A DNA stretch of 64,000 bases from an uncultured Clostridia bacterium (GCA_934444735.1 CAKSDE010000010.1:1-64000); one strand, 5' to 3'; counted from the first letter of the stretch, positions 27,828 through 37,775 are shown. Made by a program: numbers and translations. The notes: generated by a model not told the origin, from the letters alone.

Positions 27828-29195
27828 ATGAAAGACTTAAAACAAAAAATCCTCGAAAATATTCCTCAATACTCGCCCGAAAATATTGCCTGGGGATCGA
27901 TAGACGAGTTTTCTCACCTTTCGGGCAGTGAAAACGGATATATAACCTCCGATGCCGTCATCCAAGCGGCACTGGATAAATATAAATGTGTGAAAATCGA
28001 TAAAAGAGCTGTGCTTTATCTTGCAAAGCCAATTATAATGCGCAGCGGATATCGGCTTTTGCTGGATAAAAATCAAGTGATTTCAAATATTCCGGGTAAG
28101 GAGCAATGCCTTATCAGAAACGAAAATATAGAAAACGGCTTTCGGGGTGCGGTTTTGCACCAAAACCCCGATACCGACATTTCGGTTGACGGCGGAATTT
28201 GGGACGCTGCATCACTCAGACAAGACGCGCGATTAGGTACGGGAGATCCCGACAAGTTCTTGGAAAGCGCAATGTCTGTTATGATATTCTCAAATGTAGA
28301 AAACATTATCGTAAGAAATGCCGAATTTAAAAACGGCGGCAGCAGTTATGCTCTCCAGATCTGCAATGTATCGCATTTTTCCGTCAGCAATCTGACATTT
28401 ATAAAATACGGCAGAGACGGCGTTCATGTAAACGGTCCCGCAAGCTTTGGCGAGATCCATGACTTAAAGGGGCGCGACATGGGCGATGACATGATTGCCA
28501 TAAACGCATGGGACTGGGACGTTTCGGCTATAACCTACGGAACGATTGAGTATATGTACATTCACGATAATGAGAGCCAAAACAACGAATTTCGTCTGCT
28601 CCCGGGGAGAAAAATGTACGAAAATTCCTATGTCGACTGCGATATAAGAAATATGATTATCGAAAAGCTTTCCGGGATTTACACATTCAAGCTTTATTGT
28701 CAGCCGAATATCGAAAATGCGATAACAAAGGGTTATAATGACGTTTCGGGAACTGTCGGCAGAATTTATAACGTATATTTTAAGGATATTGTCATAAACG
28801 AAAAGAAAAGCGGCGGATTCCACGATCTTCCCACAAACGGTATCTTTGATGTTTGCGCCGACTGCAATGATATATATTTTGAAAATATAAGCGTAGACTT
28901 TGATAAGAGTGAATTTGATAAGATAAACACTTATTTTATGAGCGTCGGTCCGCTTTCTGCAACATGGAAGAACGATTCGGATAATCCCGATGATTGGGGC
29001 GAGGTTTTCAGCCCCGATGATATTTGCACAGTTGATAACATTCATATGAAAAACATAACATTTAAAGACGGGAAAGTCACCGATGCCAAGCAATTGGTTC
29101 GAGAGGTGCATTTGACACTAAATGCCGACTATCCGCACACCACCCCAAAAGGCGGCACAGGATACGGCATTGTAAAGGCTGTCACCGTCGAATAA
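27828..29195 (+). CDS. Right-handed beta-helix protein, GH28-like
   Basis: 455 residues of short repeated beta strands with the polygalacturonase-like layout RDGVHVNGP (Asp197) and GRDMGDDMIAI (Asp220-Asp221), which parallel the catalytic NTDG and GDD motifs of GH28. The GHG and RIK motifs are not evident, so it may be an inverting hydrolase of another pectin-type sugar, or a lyase-like relative. No signal peptide: it would act on imported material. GGAG stands before ATG, and only 14 bp separates it from secA, an odd partner. prfB follows 20 bp later. Confidence 0.7.
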   Translation: MKDLKQKILENIPQYSPENIAWGSIDEFSHLSGSENGYITSDAVIQAALDKYKCVKIDKRAVLYLAKPIIMRSGYRLLLDKNQVISNIPGKEQCLIRNENIENGFRGAVLHQNPDTDISVDGGIWDAASLRQDARLGTGDPDKFLESAMSVMIFSNVENIIVRNAEFKNGGSSYALQICNVSHFSVSNLTFIKYGRDGVHVNGPASFGEIHDLKGRDMGDDMIAINAWDWDVSAITYGTIEYMYIHDNESQNNEFRLLPGRKMYENSYVDCDIRNMIIEKLSGIYTFKLYCQPNIENAITKGYNDVSGTVGRIYNVYFKDIVINEKKSGGFHDLPTNGIFDVCADCNDIYFENISVDFDKSEFDKINTYFMSVGPLSATWKNDSDNPDDWGEVFSPDDICTVDNIHMKNITFKDGKVTDAKQLVREVHLTLNADYPHTTPKGGTGYGIVKAVTVE

Positions 29196-29215
29196 ATTAT
29201 AAAGGATGTGATAAA

Positions 29216-30335
29216 ATGTTGGAATATGATGAATACAGACTCCGCCTTGAAGGCATGGAGAAAAACATTTTGGATTTGAGGGATTCACTTTGACATTGCC
29301 GGCACAACCACAGAGGTAGAAAAGCTGGAAAAAGTCGCAGCAGAACCCGGATTTTGGGACGACATGGAAAATTCCCAGAAGATCCTGCAAAAAACAAAGC
29401 AGCTCAAGGATAAAATCGAGCGCTACAACAATCTGAAAGGCTCCTGGGAGGACACTCTAACCTTAATCGAGCTGGCAAATGAGGAAAATGACGAGAGTAT
29501 GCTCGACGAGATTAAATCGGCAGTAGAAAAAATCGAGGCAGAAATAGAAAAAGTCACTTTGGAAACGCTGCTTTCGGGACCGTATGATAAAAATAACGCT
29601 ATCATGACATTCCATGCCGGTGCAGGCGGAACAGAAGCACAGGACTGGTGCGAAATGCTAATCCGTATGTATCAGATGTACGCTCAGAAAAACGGCTATA
29701 CCGCATCTACGCTGGATATTCTCCCCGGAGATGACGCAGGCGTAAAAAGTGCGACAATCATGATTTCGGGGCTTAATGCTTACGGTTACTTAAAAGCCGA
29801 AAAGGGTGTTCACCGCTTGGTGCGTATATCGCCTTTTGACGCGTCGGGCAGACGTCACACGTCGTTTGCATCAATCGAGGTAATGCCCGAAATTGACGAT
29901 GATGTTGAAATCAACATCCGCCCCGAGGATCTGCGCATAGATACTTACCGTTCGAGCGGTGCGGGCGGTCAGCACATCAACAAAACCGACTCCGCAATAC
30001 GTATCACTCACCTGCCGACAGGCGTTGTCGTTTCCTGTCAGACGCAGAGATCGCAGCATCAAAACAAGGAATATGCGATGCGTATGCTGAAATCAAAGCT
30101 TGTTGAGATTGCAGAGCAGCAGCAAAAGGAAAAAATCGAAGATATTAAGGGTGTTCAAAAAGAGATTGCATGGGGCAGTCAGATACGCTCTTATGTATTC
30201 CACCCGTACAACCTTGTAAAAGACCACAGAACCGGATATGAAATGGGAAATATCGGTGCTGTTATGGATGGGGATCTGAACGGATTTATAAATGAATATT
30301 TGAAAAAAGCAAGCTTGGGACAATTAAATCAGTAG
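29216..30335 (+). CDS. prfB: Peptide chain release factor 2, with programmed +1 frameshift
   Basis: Recognises UGA and UAA stop codons. Translation starts at ATG 29216 (AAAGGA nine bases upstream), runs 25 codons and meets TGA at 29291 in the classic slippery context CTT TGA C, with a GAGGGA internal Shine-Dalgarno just upstream. A +1 shift continues at GAC 29292 to 30335, giving 372 residues. The long frame has the RF2 tripeptide SPF (VRISPFDASGRR) and the catalytic GGQ in SGAGGQHINKTDSA. RF2 shortage raises frameshifting, so the gene is autoregulated. This is not a pseudogene. Confidence 0.96.
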
Positions 30336-30343
30336 ATATTTTA

Positions 30344-30373
30344 ATAGGGACTGTAAAAATTTACAGTCCCTAT
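30344..30373. terminator. Palindrome P, bidirectional terminator between prfB and clpX
   Basis: ATAGGGACTGTAAA and TTTACAGTCCCTAT form the stem, flanked by T-rich DNA on the prfB side. The arm belongs to the same TGTAAAAA palindrome family as those at 6650 and 55253. Confidence 0.85.
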
Positions 30374-30376
30374 TTT

Positions 30377-31618
30377 TTATGCTCTTTTTTTGCGTATAAT
30401 CTCGGGCGGTACATTATCGGTTATGCATTCTTTATGAACTATACAGCTCACCACATCATCATCTGACGGTATCTCAAACATAATATCTGTCATAATTTCC
30501 TCGATGATAGAACGCAAGCCTCTTGCACCTGTATTTCTTTTTTCTGCCTTTTCCGCAATCGCTTTAACTGCGTCCTTATCAAACTCAAGTTCAACATTAT
30601 CCATATCAAACAAAGTCTGATACTGGCGTATAAGCGCATTTTTCGGCTTTGTCAGAATATCTATCAACGCATTTATATCAAGCTCGTTAAGCTTTGCCAT
30701 AATCGGCAGTCTGCCTATAAACTCAGGAATAAGACCGAATTTCAGCAGATCCTGAGGTGTGATTTGCTGCAAAAGCTCACCGATCTTCTTTTGACCTTTA
30801 CTTTCAATCTCAGCGCCAAAACCCAAGCCCTTCTTGCCGACTCTGTCGCCGATTATCTTATCAATGCCGTCAAAAGCTCCGCCGCAGATGAAGAGTATAT
30901 TGGTTGTATCGATCTGCAAAAGCTGCTGGTGCGGATGCTTTCTTCCGCCCTGTGGCGGAACAGATGCAACCGTTCCCTCCAAAATTTTCAGCAAAGTCTG
31001 CTGAACACCCTCACCGCTTACATCACGGGTAATGGACACATTCTCGGATTTTCTTGCGATTTTATCAATCTCATCAATATATATAATTCCGCGCTCTGCC
31101 GCCTCAATTTCATAGTCTGCCGCCTGAATCAGCTTTAATAGGATATTTTCCACATCCTCACCGACATACCCTGCCTCGGTCAAAGATGTAGCGTCCGCTA
31201 TTGCAAACGGCACGTTAAGAATCCTTGCCAGATTCTGTACCAAAAACGTTTTTCCCGAGCCGGTCGGACCGATTAAGAGAATATTGCTCTTTTGCAGCTC
31301 AACATCATTATTCTTCTTATCGGCATAATCTATTCTTTTATAGTGGTTATACACCGCAACCGAAAGAATCTTTTTCGCATCCTCCTGACCGATTACGTAC
31401 TGATCAAGCACTTCTTTTATCTCTCTCGGCTTAGGGAGCTTATCAAGGCTCTTGTTCGTCGGCTTTGCGCTGTAATCACCCTCTAAAATATTGTTGCACA
31501 AATCCACACACTCATTGCAGATATACACACCGGGACCGGAAATAAGCTGTTCCACTTCGTCCTCGTTTTTTCCGCAGAATGAGCATCTGTACATTTTCTT
31601 TTCTTCATTCTTCGCCAT
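30377..31618 (-). CDS. clpX: ATP-dependent Clp protease ATP-binding subunit ClpX
   Basis: AAA+ unfoldase that feeds substrates to ClpP. The N-terminal zinc domain has CSFCGKNEDEVEQLI and CNECVDLC. Then Walker A GPTGSGKTFL, Walker B GIIYIDEIDKIA, and a pore-loop AGYVGEDV. 413 residues is standard. GGAGGG precedes ATG. Follows clpP by 26 bp. Confidence 0.97.
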   Translation of the reverse strand: MAKNEEKKMYRCSFCGKNEDEVEQLISGPGVYICNECVDLCNNILEGDYSAKPTNKSLDKLPKPREIKEVLDQYVIGQEDAKKILSVAVYNHYKRIDYADKKNNDVELQKSNILLIGPTGSGKTFLVQNLARILNVPFAIADATSLTEAGYVGEDVENILLKLIQAADYEIEAAERGIIYIDEIDKIARKSENVSITRDVSGEGVQQTLLKILEGTVASVPPQGGRKHPHQQLLQIDTTNILFICGGAFDGIDKIIGDRVGKKGLGFGAEIESKGQKKIGELLQQITPQDLLKFGLIPEFIGRLPIMAKLNELDINALIDILTKPKNALIRQYQTLFDMDNVELEFDKDAVKAIAEKAEKRNTGARGLRSIIEEIMTDIMFEIPSDDDVVSCIVHKECITDNVPPEIIRKKRA

Positions 31619-31644
31619 TGGCTATAGTCCCTCCAAAAAGACAA

Positions 31645-32238
31645 TTATTTGTCTTTACGCACGATTACATCATCAATAAGCCCATAAGCTTTTGCATCTT
31701 CAGCCGACATAAAGTTATCTCTTTCGGTATCCTCGCAAACCTGTTCATAAGTCTTTCCCGTGCGTTCCGACAAAATGCGGTTCATATGCTCTTTTGTCTT
31801 TACCAAATGATCCGAATAGATCTTTATATCTGTCGTCTGACCGCTCAAGCCGCCGCTTATCAACGGCTGATGAATCATGATTTCACTGTTCGGCAGTGCA
31901 AAACGCTTGCCCTTTGTTCCCGCCGCCAAAAGGAATGCACCCATAGATGCAGCCATACCAATACATATAGTCGATACATCGCACTTTATGTATTGCATTG
32001 TATCGTAAATCGCCATACCTGATGTGATTGATCCCCCCGGGCTGTCTATATAGAACTGAATGTCCTTATCGGGATCCTTTGATTCGAGGTAGAGCATCTG
32101 AGCAACAACAAGACTTGCAGTTGCATCATTTACCTGATCTGCCAAAAATATAATTCTGTCCTCTAAAAGTCTTGAGAAAATATCGTATGATCTTTCTCCT
32201 CTGCCTGTTTGTTCGATTACCATTGGTACCAGACTCAT
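31645..32238 (-). CDS. clpP: ATP-dependent Clp protease proteolytic subunit
   Basis: Serine peptidase that forms the tetradecameric barrel. The triad is Ser98 (GMAASMGAFLLA), His123 (SEIMIHQPL) and Asp174 (TERDNFMSA). 197 residues, usual length, first gene of clpP-clpX. In many Firmicutes tig lies directly upstream; here a family B repeat separates them, so clpP may use its own promoter or read-through from tig. Confidence 0.97.
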   Translation of the reverse strand: MSLVPMVIEQTGRGERSYDIFSRLLEDRIIFLADQVNDATASLVVAQMLYLESKDPDKDIQFYIDSPGGSITSGMAIYDTMQYIKCDVSTICIGMAASMGAFLLAAGTKGKRFALPNSEIMIHQPLISGGLSGQTTDIKIYSDHLVKTKEHMNRILSERTGKTYEQVCEDTERDNFMSAEDAKAYGLIDDVIVRKDK

Positions 32239-32302
32239 TTTTCTACACCCTTTCCTTTTCGCGCATTACACGCATACATATTTTTTCTTAGAGTGAATGA
32301 AA

Positions 32303-32331
32303 GAGCTGTAAAAAAATGCTTTTTACAGCTC
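32303..32331. terminator. Palindrome P next to repeat B3
   Basis: GAGCTGTAAAAA and TTTTTACAGCTC with a 5-nt loop. Lies between repeat B3 and clpP and may end tig transcription. Confidence 0.65.
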
Positions 32332-32341
32332 CGTTTTCTAT

Positions 32342-32614
32342 GGAATAGGAAAAAATGTTTCGGAACGGACAAACCGAACCCGACGGAGTATACCATTAGG
32401 GCTCCCGAAAACCAAAGGTTTTTGGGAAAGAGGAGAAACAGCGTAATGATTGAATCGTGAATTAAAAATTCACGATGAATTATATATCGCTCGTTTCGAC
32501 GTTCAAGCGGTTTGGTTTGTTCGCAGCAAAAAGGCTTAAAATAATCAAGTTTAATTGACAACTGAGTTACTCACGTCATTGCCTTTTTGCGATCCGGACT
32601 TTTTTTACATCCCA
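32342..32614 (-). repeat. Family B interspersed repeat, copy B3
   Basis: About 270 bp with ends GGAATAGGAAAAAATGTTTC and CCGGACTTTTTTTACATCCC. Its interior has the CGAACCCGACGGAGTATACC block and an extra palindromic segment (TCGTGAATTAAAAATTCACGA, about 32456-32476) not in other copies. The conserved GGGATGTAAAA end lies nine bases past the tig stop codon. Confidence 0.75.
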
Positions 32615-32622
32615 TTCACTTA

Positions 32623-33909
32623 TTATTTTACAGTGGCCTTATTAACAAGCATATCAATTGCCTTAACAAACGCAATTTCCTTGCTTATGCCTTCGATGTC
32701 CTCGGGACGGAGAAGTTCTTTGAGCTTATCGATTTCCATATTGTACATCTTGCTCATTTCAGCAATCTTCTCATCGATTTCTTCCTGATTTGCCTCGATT
32801 CCTTCTTCCTTTGCAATCGCCTCGATTACCAAAGAGTTGCGAACCTGCTTTTCCGCCTGTTCTTTGAATCCTTCTCTGAAAGTTTCCATTGTAGAACCTG
32901 TATACTGTAAGTACATATCCAAATTCATGCCCTGGTATGCCAGACGCTGTGCAAAATCATTTACCATTCTGTCTACCTGAGCGCCGATCATAGCGTCGGG
33001 AATATCTACGCTTGATGCCTCAACAGCTTTTTCAACAATAGCGTTTTCGGTTTCGGTCTTAGCCTTTTCCTCAGCTGCCTTTTCAAGTCTTTCCTTGACG
33101 CTCTTTCTGTACTCGTCCATTGTTTCAAATTCGCTTACTTCCGATGCAAAATCATCGTCAAGTTCAGGATATTCTCTTGTCTTGATTTCGTGAACCTTTA
33201 CCTTGAATGTTGCGTCCTTTCCTGCCAGATCAGACGCATGATATTCTGCCGGGAATGTTACATTAACATCAACTTCAGCGTCCTTTGCAGCGCCTATCAG
33301 CTGTTCTTCAAATCCCGGAATAAAACTTCCCGAACCGATTTCCAGCTCGTAGTTCTCACCTTTTCCGCCCGGGAATGCAACGCCGTCACAGAAACCTTCA
33401 AAGTCAATAACGGCAATGTCACCGTTTTCAATCGCTCTGTCTTCAACTGTTATAAGTCTTGCGTTCTTCTTTCTTGTTGCCTCAATATCCTTGTCAATAT
33501 CTTCCTCAGATACAGTATACTCTATTTTGTCAACTTTTATACCCTTATATTTGCCCAATTTTACTTCCGGCTTGGTTGTTACCAAAGCTGTAACAACTAT
33601 AGGCTCGCCGGCTTTTATTTCTTCAACATCAATCTCAGGTCTTGCAACAGGGATAATGTCAGCCTCTTTTACTGCCGCATCATAACTGTCGGGAAGAGCG
33701 AAATTCAGAGCGTCCTCATAAAATACGCCCTCGCCGTAATACTTTTCGATTACTGCCTTAGGTACTTTACCCTTTCTGAATCCCGGCACATTTATCTTTT
33801 TAACATTCTTTTTATATGCCTTATCGATTCCCTTTTCAAACTCCTCTCTTGATATTTCAAATGTAAGCTTTACAAGATTTTTTTCAACCTGTTCAGATTT
33901 AACCGCCAT
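32623..33909 (-). CDS. tig: Trigger factor
   Basis: Ribosome-bound chaperone and peptidyl-prolyl isomerase. The N-terminal ribosome-binding domain carries GFRKGKVPK (family signature near residue 44), the FKBP-like domain follows (about 150-245, NGDIAVIDFEGFCDG), then the helical C-terminal domain. 428 residues. GGAGG is ten bases from ATG. Its 3' end abuts repeat B3. Confidence 0.96.
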   Translation of the reverse strand: MAVKSEQVEKNLVKLTFEISREEFEKGIDKAYKKNVKKINVPGFRKGKVPKAVIEKYYGEGVFYEDALNFALPDSYDAAVKEADIIPVARPEIDVEEIKAGEPIVVTALVTTKPEVKLGKYKGIKVDKIEYTVSEEDIDKDIEATRKKNARLITVEDRAIENGDIAVIDFEGFCDGVAFPGGKGENYELEIGSGSFIPGFEEQLIGAAKDAEVDVNVTFPAEYHASDLAGKDATFKVKVHEIKTREYPELDDDFASEVSEFETMDEYRKSVKERLEKAAEEKAKTETENAIVEKAVEASSVDIPDAMIGAQVDRMVNDFAQRLAYQGMNLDMYLQYTGSTMETFREGFKEQAEKQVRNSLVIEAIAKEEGIEANQEEIDEKIAEMSKMYNMEIDKLKELLRPEDIEGISKEIAFVKAIDMLVNKATVK

Positions 33910-33983
33910 CTTGCATGATCCTCCTCAATTTATTATTTTCGCGTATCTTCGGTATATGAACATAGTACACGCATTATTCTTCC

Positions 33984-34011
33984 ATTATATCATAAATTCA
34001 ATTAATTTCAA
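33984..34011 (-). promoter_or_regulatory. Promoter of tig
   Basis: The minus strand shows TTGAAA (34006-34011), 16 bp, TATAAT (33984-33989), with an extended TGA. No CIRCE or CtsR-like box was seen. Confidence 0.75.
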
Positions 34012-34052
34012 TCGTTTTTTGAAAAATTTAAATTTTTGTTTACAATTATATG

Positions 34053-34760
34053 CTAATCGCACAATTTAACGGGCGAAAAACCTATGCAATCGCACGAAAC
34101 AAGCATATATTCCACACCGTCATAAACACCCTCAACCGCATTTTTTTTCTGCGCACCGTGAATATGACCGTAAATGCACCTTTTTACACCGTACTTTTTT
34201 AAAAGCGTCGTAATCCGATTATCCAAACTCCCCGGGAGAATCGGCGGATAGTGGGTAAAGGCTATAATCTCCTTAGGCTTTGCCGCCATCGCTGCCGAAA
34301 GCGACAGCTCTAAGCGTATCAGCTCACGCTCAAATATAGTCTCGTCCTCTTTCTTCTTAGGCGCGCCGACACCGATATATCCCCAGCCTCGGCTCCCGCA
34401 TATTGCAGCGTCCTTATACATAAAAAAGTTATTGTGCAAAAACTCAATATCGTGATAGTTATGCGCTTTTACAAAGCCTTTTAGCTTTGATACCGTCGTC
34501 CACCAATAGTCATGGTTGCCCTTTAAAAGGATTTTTCTTCCCGGAAGAGCATCCAAAAAATCAAAATCCCTCTCGCTTTCCTCCAGATATGTCGCCCATG
34601 AAAAATCGCCGCCCAAAACAACCGTATCTCCGCTTGCAACTTTACTTTTCCATTCGCTCTCTATTCGCTCCACATAATTCTCCCAGCCTTTTCCGAATAT
34701 ATCCATCGGCTTGTCAATCCCGAGAGGCAGATGCAGATCGGATATTGTAAAAAGCGCCAT
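34053..34760 (-). CDS. Calcineurin-like metallophosphoesterase
   Basis: 235 residues with the full dimetal set: ISDLHLP, GGDFSWAT, KGNHDYWW, FTHYPPI and YGHIHGA. Substrate unknown; related proteins hydrolyse phosphodiesters or phosphoproteins. AAAGGAAAGGTG lies before ATG. Downstream of miaA with a 59-bp gap, so it may be the last gene of the miaB-to-miaA operon. Confidence 0.88.
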   Translation of the reverse strand: MALFTISDLHLPLGIDKPMDIFGKGWENYVERIESEWKSKVASGDTVVLGGDFSWATYLEESERDFDFLDALPGRKILLKGNHDYWWTTVSKLKGFVKAHNYHDIEFLHNNFFMYKDAAICGSRGWGYIGVGAPKKKEDETIFERELIRLELSLSAAMAAKPKEIIAFTHYPPILPGSLDNRITTLLKKYGVKRCIYGHIHGAQKKNAVEGVYDGVEYMLVSCDCIGFSPVKLCD

Positions 34761-34819
34761 ATCTTCACCTTTCCTTTCTTAAAGTTATTTAAGTAAAAAT
34801 CAGCCGTAAAAGCAATTTT

Positions 34820-35764
34820 TCACATATTATTTTCATTGGGGATATTTTTCAGCCACTTATCAATTTCACCCGCCGCCTCAAAAAGCAAGTCATTTTCTAT
34901 GTTTATCATGCGCGGATCTCGCTTAAACCATGTAAACTGCCGTTTTGCGTAACGTCTGGAATTTCTCTTTAAAATGCGTATCATCTCGCTCATGGTCATA
35001 AAACCGTTCAAGTATTCCAGCACTTCTTTATAGCCTATCCCCTGCATTGATTGATTCTTTTTCGTCAACCCTTCCGCAGAAAGCCTTTTTACCTCATCAA
35101 TCAATCCGCGCTCAATCATTATATCAACGCGCTTTTCGATTCTTTCGTACAAAACCTCTCTTTTGGGGTTAATCATAAGCATCAGCGGATTATACCTGCT
35201 GTCCTTTTTTTGATTCTCATCACTTTGCTCCGAAAGCGGTCTGTTATTAGTGCGGTAAAATTCAATCGCACGGATAACGCGCTTTATATTGTTCGGGTGT
35301 ATCCGTTCATATGATACCGGATCAACCTCTTTAAGCATTTCCAAAAGCGGCTCTGCTCCCTCTTTTTCAAAAAGCTCATAAAGCTCGTCCTTTATCGCAT
35401 CATTACTCGGCGCTTTTGAAAAATCCGCGTCATCTATCAGCGAATTTATATAAAGCCCCGTGCCGCCTGCCACAATCGGCAGCTTTTTGCGGCTTACAAT
35501 ATCGGCTATCACCTTATGCGCCATATCCACATAATCCGCAACGCTAAAGCTGTCCTCCGGCTCGGCAATGTCTATCATATGATGAACAACACCTGCCATT
35601 TCCGCCTTATCCGGCTTTGCGGTGCCGATGTCCATTCTCTTATATATCTGCATACTGTCCGCCGAAACGACCTCGCCGTTATACTTTTTCGCAAGCTCCA
35701 CCGCCAAAGCCGTTTTTCCCGAGGCGGTCGGACCTGCTATCACCAAAACGGGTATCTTCTCCAT
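34820..35764 (-). CDS. miaA: tRNA dimethylallyltransferase
   Basis: Transfers a dimethylallyl group to A37 of UNN-decoding tRNAs. P-loop GPTASGKTALAVELA, SADSMQIYKRMDIGTAKP, the GGTGLYI motif and the tRNA-contact KRNSRRYAKRQFTWFKRD. 314 residues. MiaB, encoded 6 kb upstream in the same cluster, performs the following methylthiolation, so both steps of ms2i6A synthesis are encoded together with mismatch repair. Confidence 0.96.
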   Translation of the reverse strand: MEKIPVLVIAGPTASGKTALAVELAKKYNGEVVSADSMQIYKRMDIGTAKPDKAEMAGVVHHMIDIAEPEDSFSVADYVDMAHKVIADIVSRKKLPIVAGGTGLYINSLIDDADFSKAPSNDAIKDELYELFEKEGAEPLLEMLKEVDPVSYERIHPNNIKRVIRAIEFYRTNNRPLSEQSDENQKKDSRYNPLMLMINPKREVLYERIEKRVDIMIERGLIDEVKRLSAEGLTKKNQSMQGIGYKEVLEYLNGFMTMSEMIRILKRNSRRYAKRQFTWFKRDPRMINIENDLLFEAAGEIDKWLKNIPNENNM

Positions 35765-35798
35765 TGTTCTCTCCTAAAAGCGCAATGCTCGCAAATCT

Positions 35799-37775
35799 CT
35801 AAACAATACGTTTAAAGTTCTTTTCCAATTCTTTTTTTGTCATTGAAATTGTTATCGGTCTGCCGTGAGGGCAGGTGTTGATATTATCAAAATTTAAAAC
35901 CTTTTCCGCCAACGATTTCTGCTCTGCCAAAGAAAGCGTATGATTCGCCTTGATTGCCGCTTTGCAGGCTATCGTATAGAGCAATCTGTCCTGTTTTTCG
36001 GTTATGACCTCATTTTTGTTATCGGCAAAATTGTTTATTATATTTACAATCAGCTCTTCCAAATCCTCCGAATTGAAATCATAAGGCGTTGAGCGAACCA
36101 CTATCGAATTTGCTCCGAACTCCTCTGTTTCAAATCCCATATCAGCTATCTTTTCTTTATATTCCTTATATTCCGCAAATTCCGTTGCACTCAGATTCAC
36201 CACCGACGGTATCAGCATTACCTGCGAGAACACCTTTTTTGCGGCAATGCTCTTTTTGAGCTTTTCATACATTATCCTCTCGTGTGCCGCGTGCTGATCG
36301 ATTATGAGCATCTCGCCCTCCGACTCGACGATAATATATGTATCAAAAACCTGACCGACCACACGAACCGTTCTTTGTGCCTGCGGTGCGATTTCAATCG
36401 TCTCCTGTTTTTCCTCCGGCTCTTTTGCCGGTACACTTTCCGGTTCGGGAATCGCGCTTTGAATATGCTCCTTTGGCGGCTCAGGCGTTGTTTCAGGCGT
36501 TTTTTTCTCGAGTCCGAAGCCTAAAATATCGGCATTTCTCTGACGTACAAATTCTTCTTTTTTCTTTGCAAAATAATCGTCGCTGATGTCGGTATTATAC
36601 GAGCTTTGATACACCCGTTCCGACGGCTTGACCGCCTTTATCATCGAAACCCTATCTTCATTTACCGAAACATTTCCGCCCGGTGTGCTCTTTTTTTCAA
36701 ATTCACGCTCAATCCGTCTTGCCTCTTCCTCCATTTTCGGCGGCACAATCGGCGTCTGCTCCTTTATCTCGATCTTCGGTACATCGGCTACGGAATAAAG
36801 CGCATCTTTTACCGCGTGATACACCGCCTGATATACCAGATGCGAATCGGAGAATTTCACCTCGAGTTTTTTTGGATGCACATTTATGTCTATCATGGCA
36901 GGGTTAATATCGATATTTACCACCGCCATCGGATATTTGCCTATCATAATCTGATTTTTGTACGCCTCGTCAATCGCCTTTGCGACAACTCCGCTTATGA
37001 CATAACGCTTATTTACAAAACAGCTCTGATACTCCCTGTTCGGGCGCGCCGTTTCACCTCTTCCGAGAACTCCGTATACTCTTATGCCGTTAAATTCCTC
37101 GTCAAAGTCAATCGATGATTTTGCGTATGCCTTACCGTAAACACTGTATACGCTGTTTTTCAAAATATTATCTCCTGGCGAAAAAAGCTTTTCTTTGGAG
37201 TTATTTATAAACTTAAACGATATCTCGGGGTGCGCAAGAATAAATCTTGTCATAATGTTCAACACAGCCGCAGCCTCGGTTGCGTCCTTTTTCAAAAATT
37301 TCATTCGTGCGGGAACATTAAAAAACAGATTTTTGACAATAAAAATCGTCCCGTCGGTCGTGGCAAAATCCTCGACCGTACGAATCTCTCCTCCGGAGCA
37401 TAAAACGTGCGTGCCGCTCTCGTCCTCCGCTCTTTTGGTATATAAATCCACCTGCGACACCGCCGCAATGCTTGCCAAAGCCTCGCCACGAAATCCCATA
37501 GTGGAGATTGCCTCCAAATCCTCCTCTGTCGAGATTTTGCTTGTGGCATGGCGTATAAATGCAAGCTCCGCGTCATCGGCACTCATGCCCGAACCGTTGT
37601 CCTGAACCTTCATATATATACTTCCGCCGTTTTTTATTTCAACACAAATCTTATCCGCGCCGGCATCTATGCTGTTTTCCACAAGCTCCTTTATAACAGA
37701 CTCCGGTCTCTCTACCACTTCTCCTGCCGCAATTTTATCATATACATTTCTCGGCAAACGGTTTATTATGCCCAC
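35799..37775 (-). CDS. mutL: DNA mismatch repair protein MutL
   Basis: Matchmaker and endonuclease of mismatch repair. The GHKL ATPase motifs are ELVENSIDAGADKI, DNGSGM and GFRGEALASI. A proline/glutamate-rich linker spans about 330-460. The C-terminal domain carries the endonuclease motif DQHAAHERIMYE, so strand nicking is intrinsic, as in bacteria without MutH. GTG start at 37775; the in-frame codon before it is a stop. Separated from mutS by 19 bp. Confidence 0.95.
   Translation of the reverse strand: MGIINRLPRNVYDKIAAGEVVERPESVIKELVENSIDAGADKICVEIKNGGSIYMKVQDNGSGMSADDAELAFIRHATSKISTEEDLEAISTMGFRGEALASIAAVSQVDLYTKRAEDESGTHVLCSGGEIRTVEDFATTDGTIFIVKNLFFNVPARMKFLKKDATEAAAVLNIMTRFILAHPEISFKFINNSKEKLFSPGDNILKNSVYSVYGKAYAKSSIDFDEEFNGIRVYGVLGRGETARPNREYQSCFVNKRYVISGVVAKAIDEAYKNQIMIGKYPMAVVNIDINPAMIDINVHPKKLEVKFSDSHLVYQAVYHAVKDALYSVADVPKIEIKEQTPIVPPKMEEEARRIEREFEKKSTPGGNVSVNEDRVSMIKAVKPSERVYQSSYNTDISDDYFAKKKEEFVRQRNADILGFGLEKKTPETTPEPPKEHIQSAIPEPESVPAKEPEEKQETIEIAPQAQRTVRVVGQVFDTYIIVESEGEMLIIDQHAAHERIMYEKLKKSIAAKKVFSQVMLIPSVVNLSATEFAEYKEYKEKIADMGFETEEFGANSIVVRSTPYDFNSEDLEELIVNIINNFADNKNEVITEKQDRLLYTIACKAAIKANHTLSLAEQKSLAEKVLNFDNINTCPHGRPITISMTKKELEKNFKRIV

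Noticed and set aside
28464..29111. 215-codon frame antisense to the GH28-like gene
   Set aside because: Codon pattern follows the sense gene; no ribosome site, and the sense protein has recognisable motifs.
29216..29293. prfB as a frameshifted pseudogene
   Set aside because: The break is at the conserved CTT TGA C site with its internal Shine-Dalgarno, and the rest of RF2 is intact.
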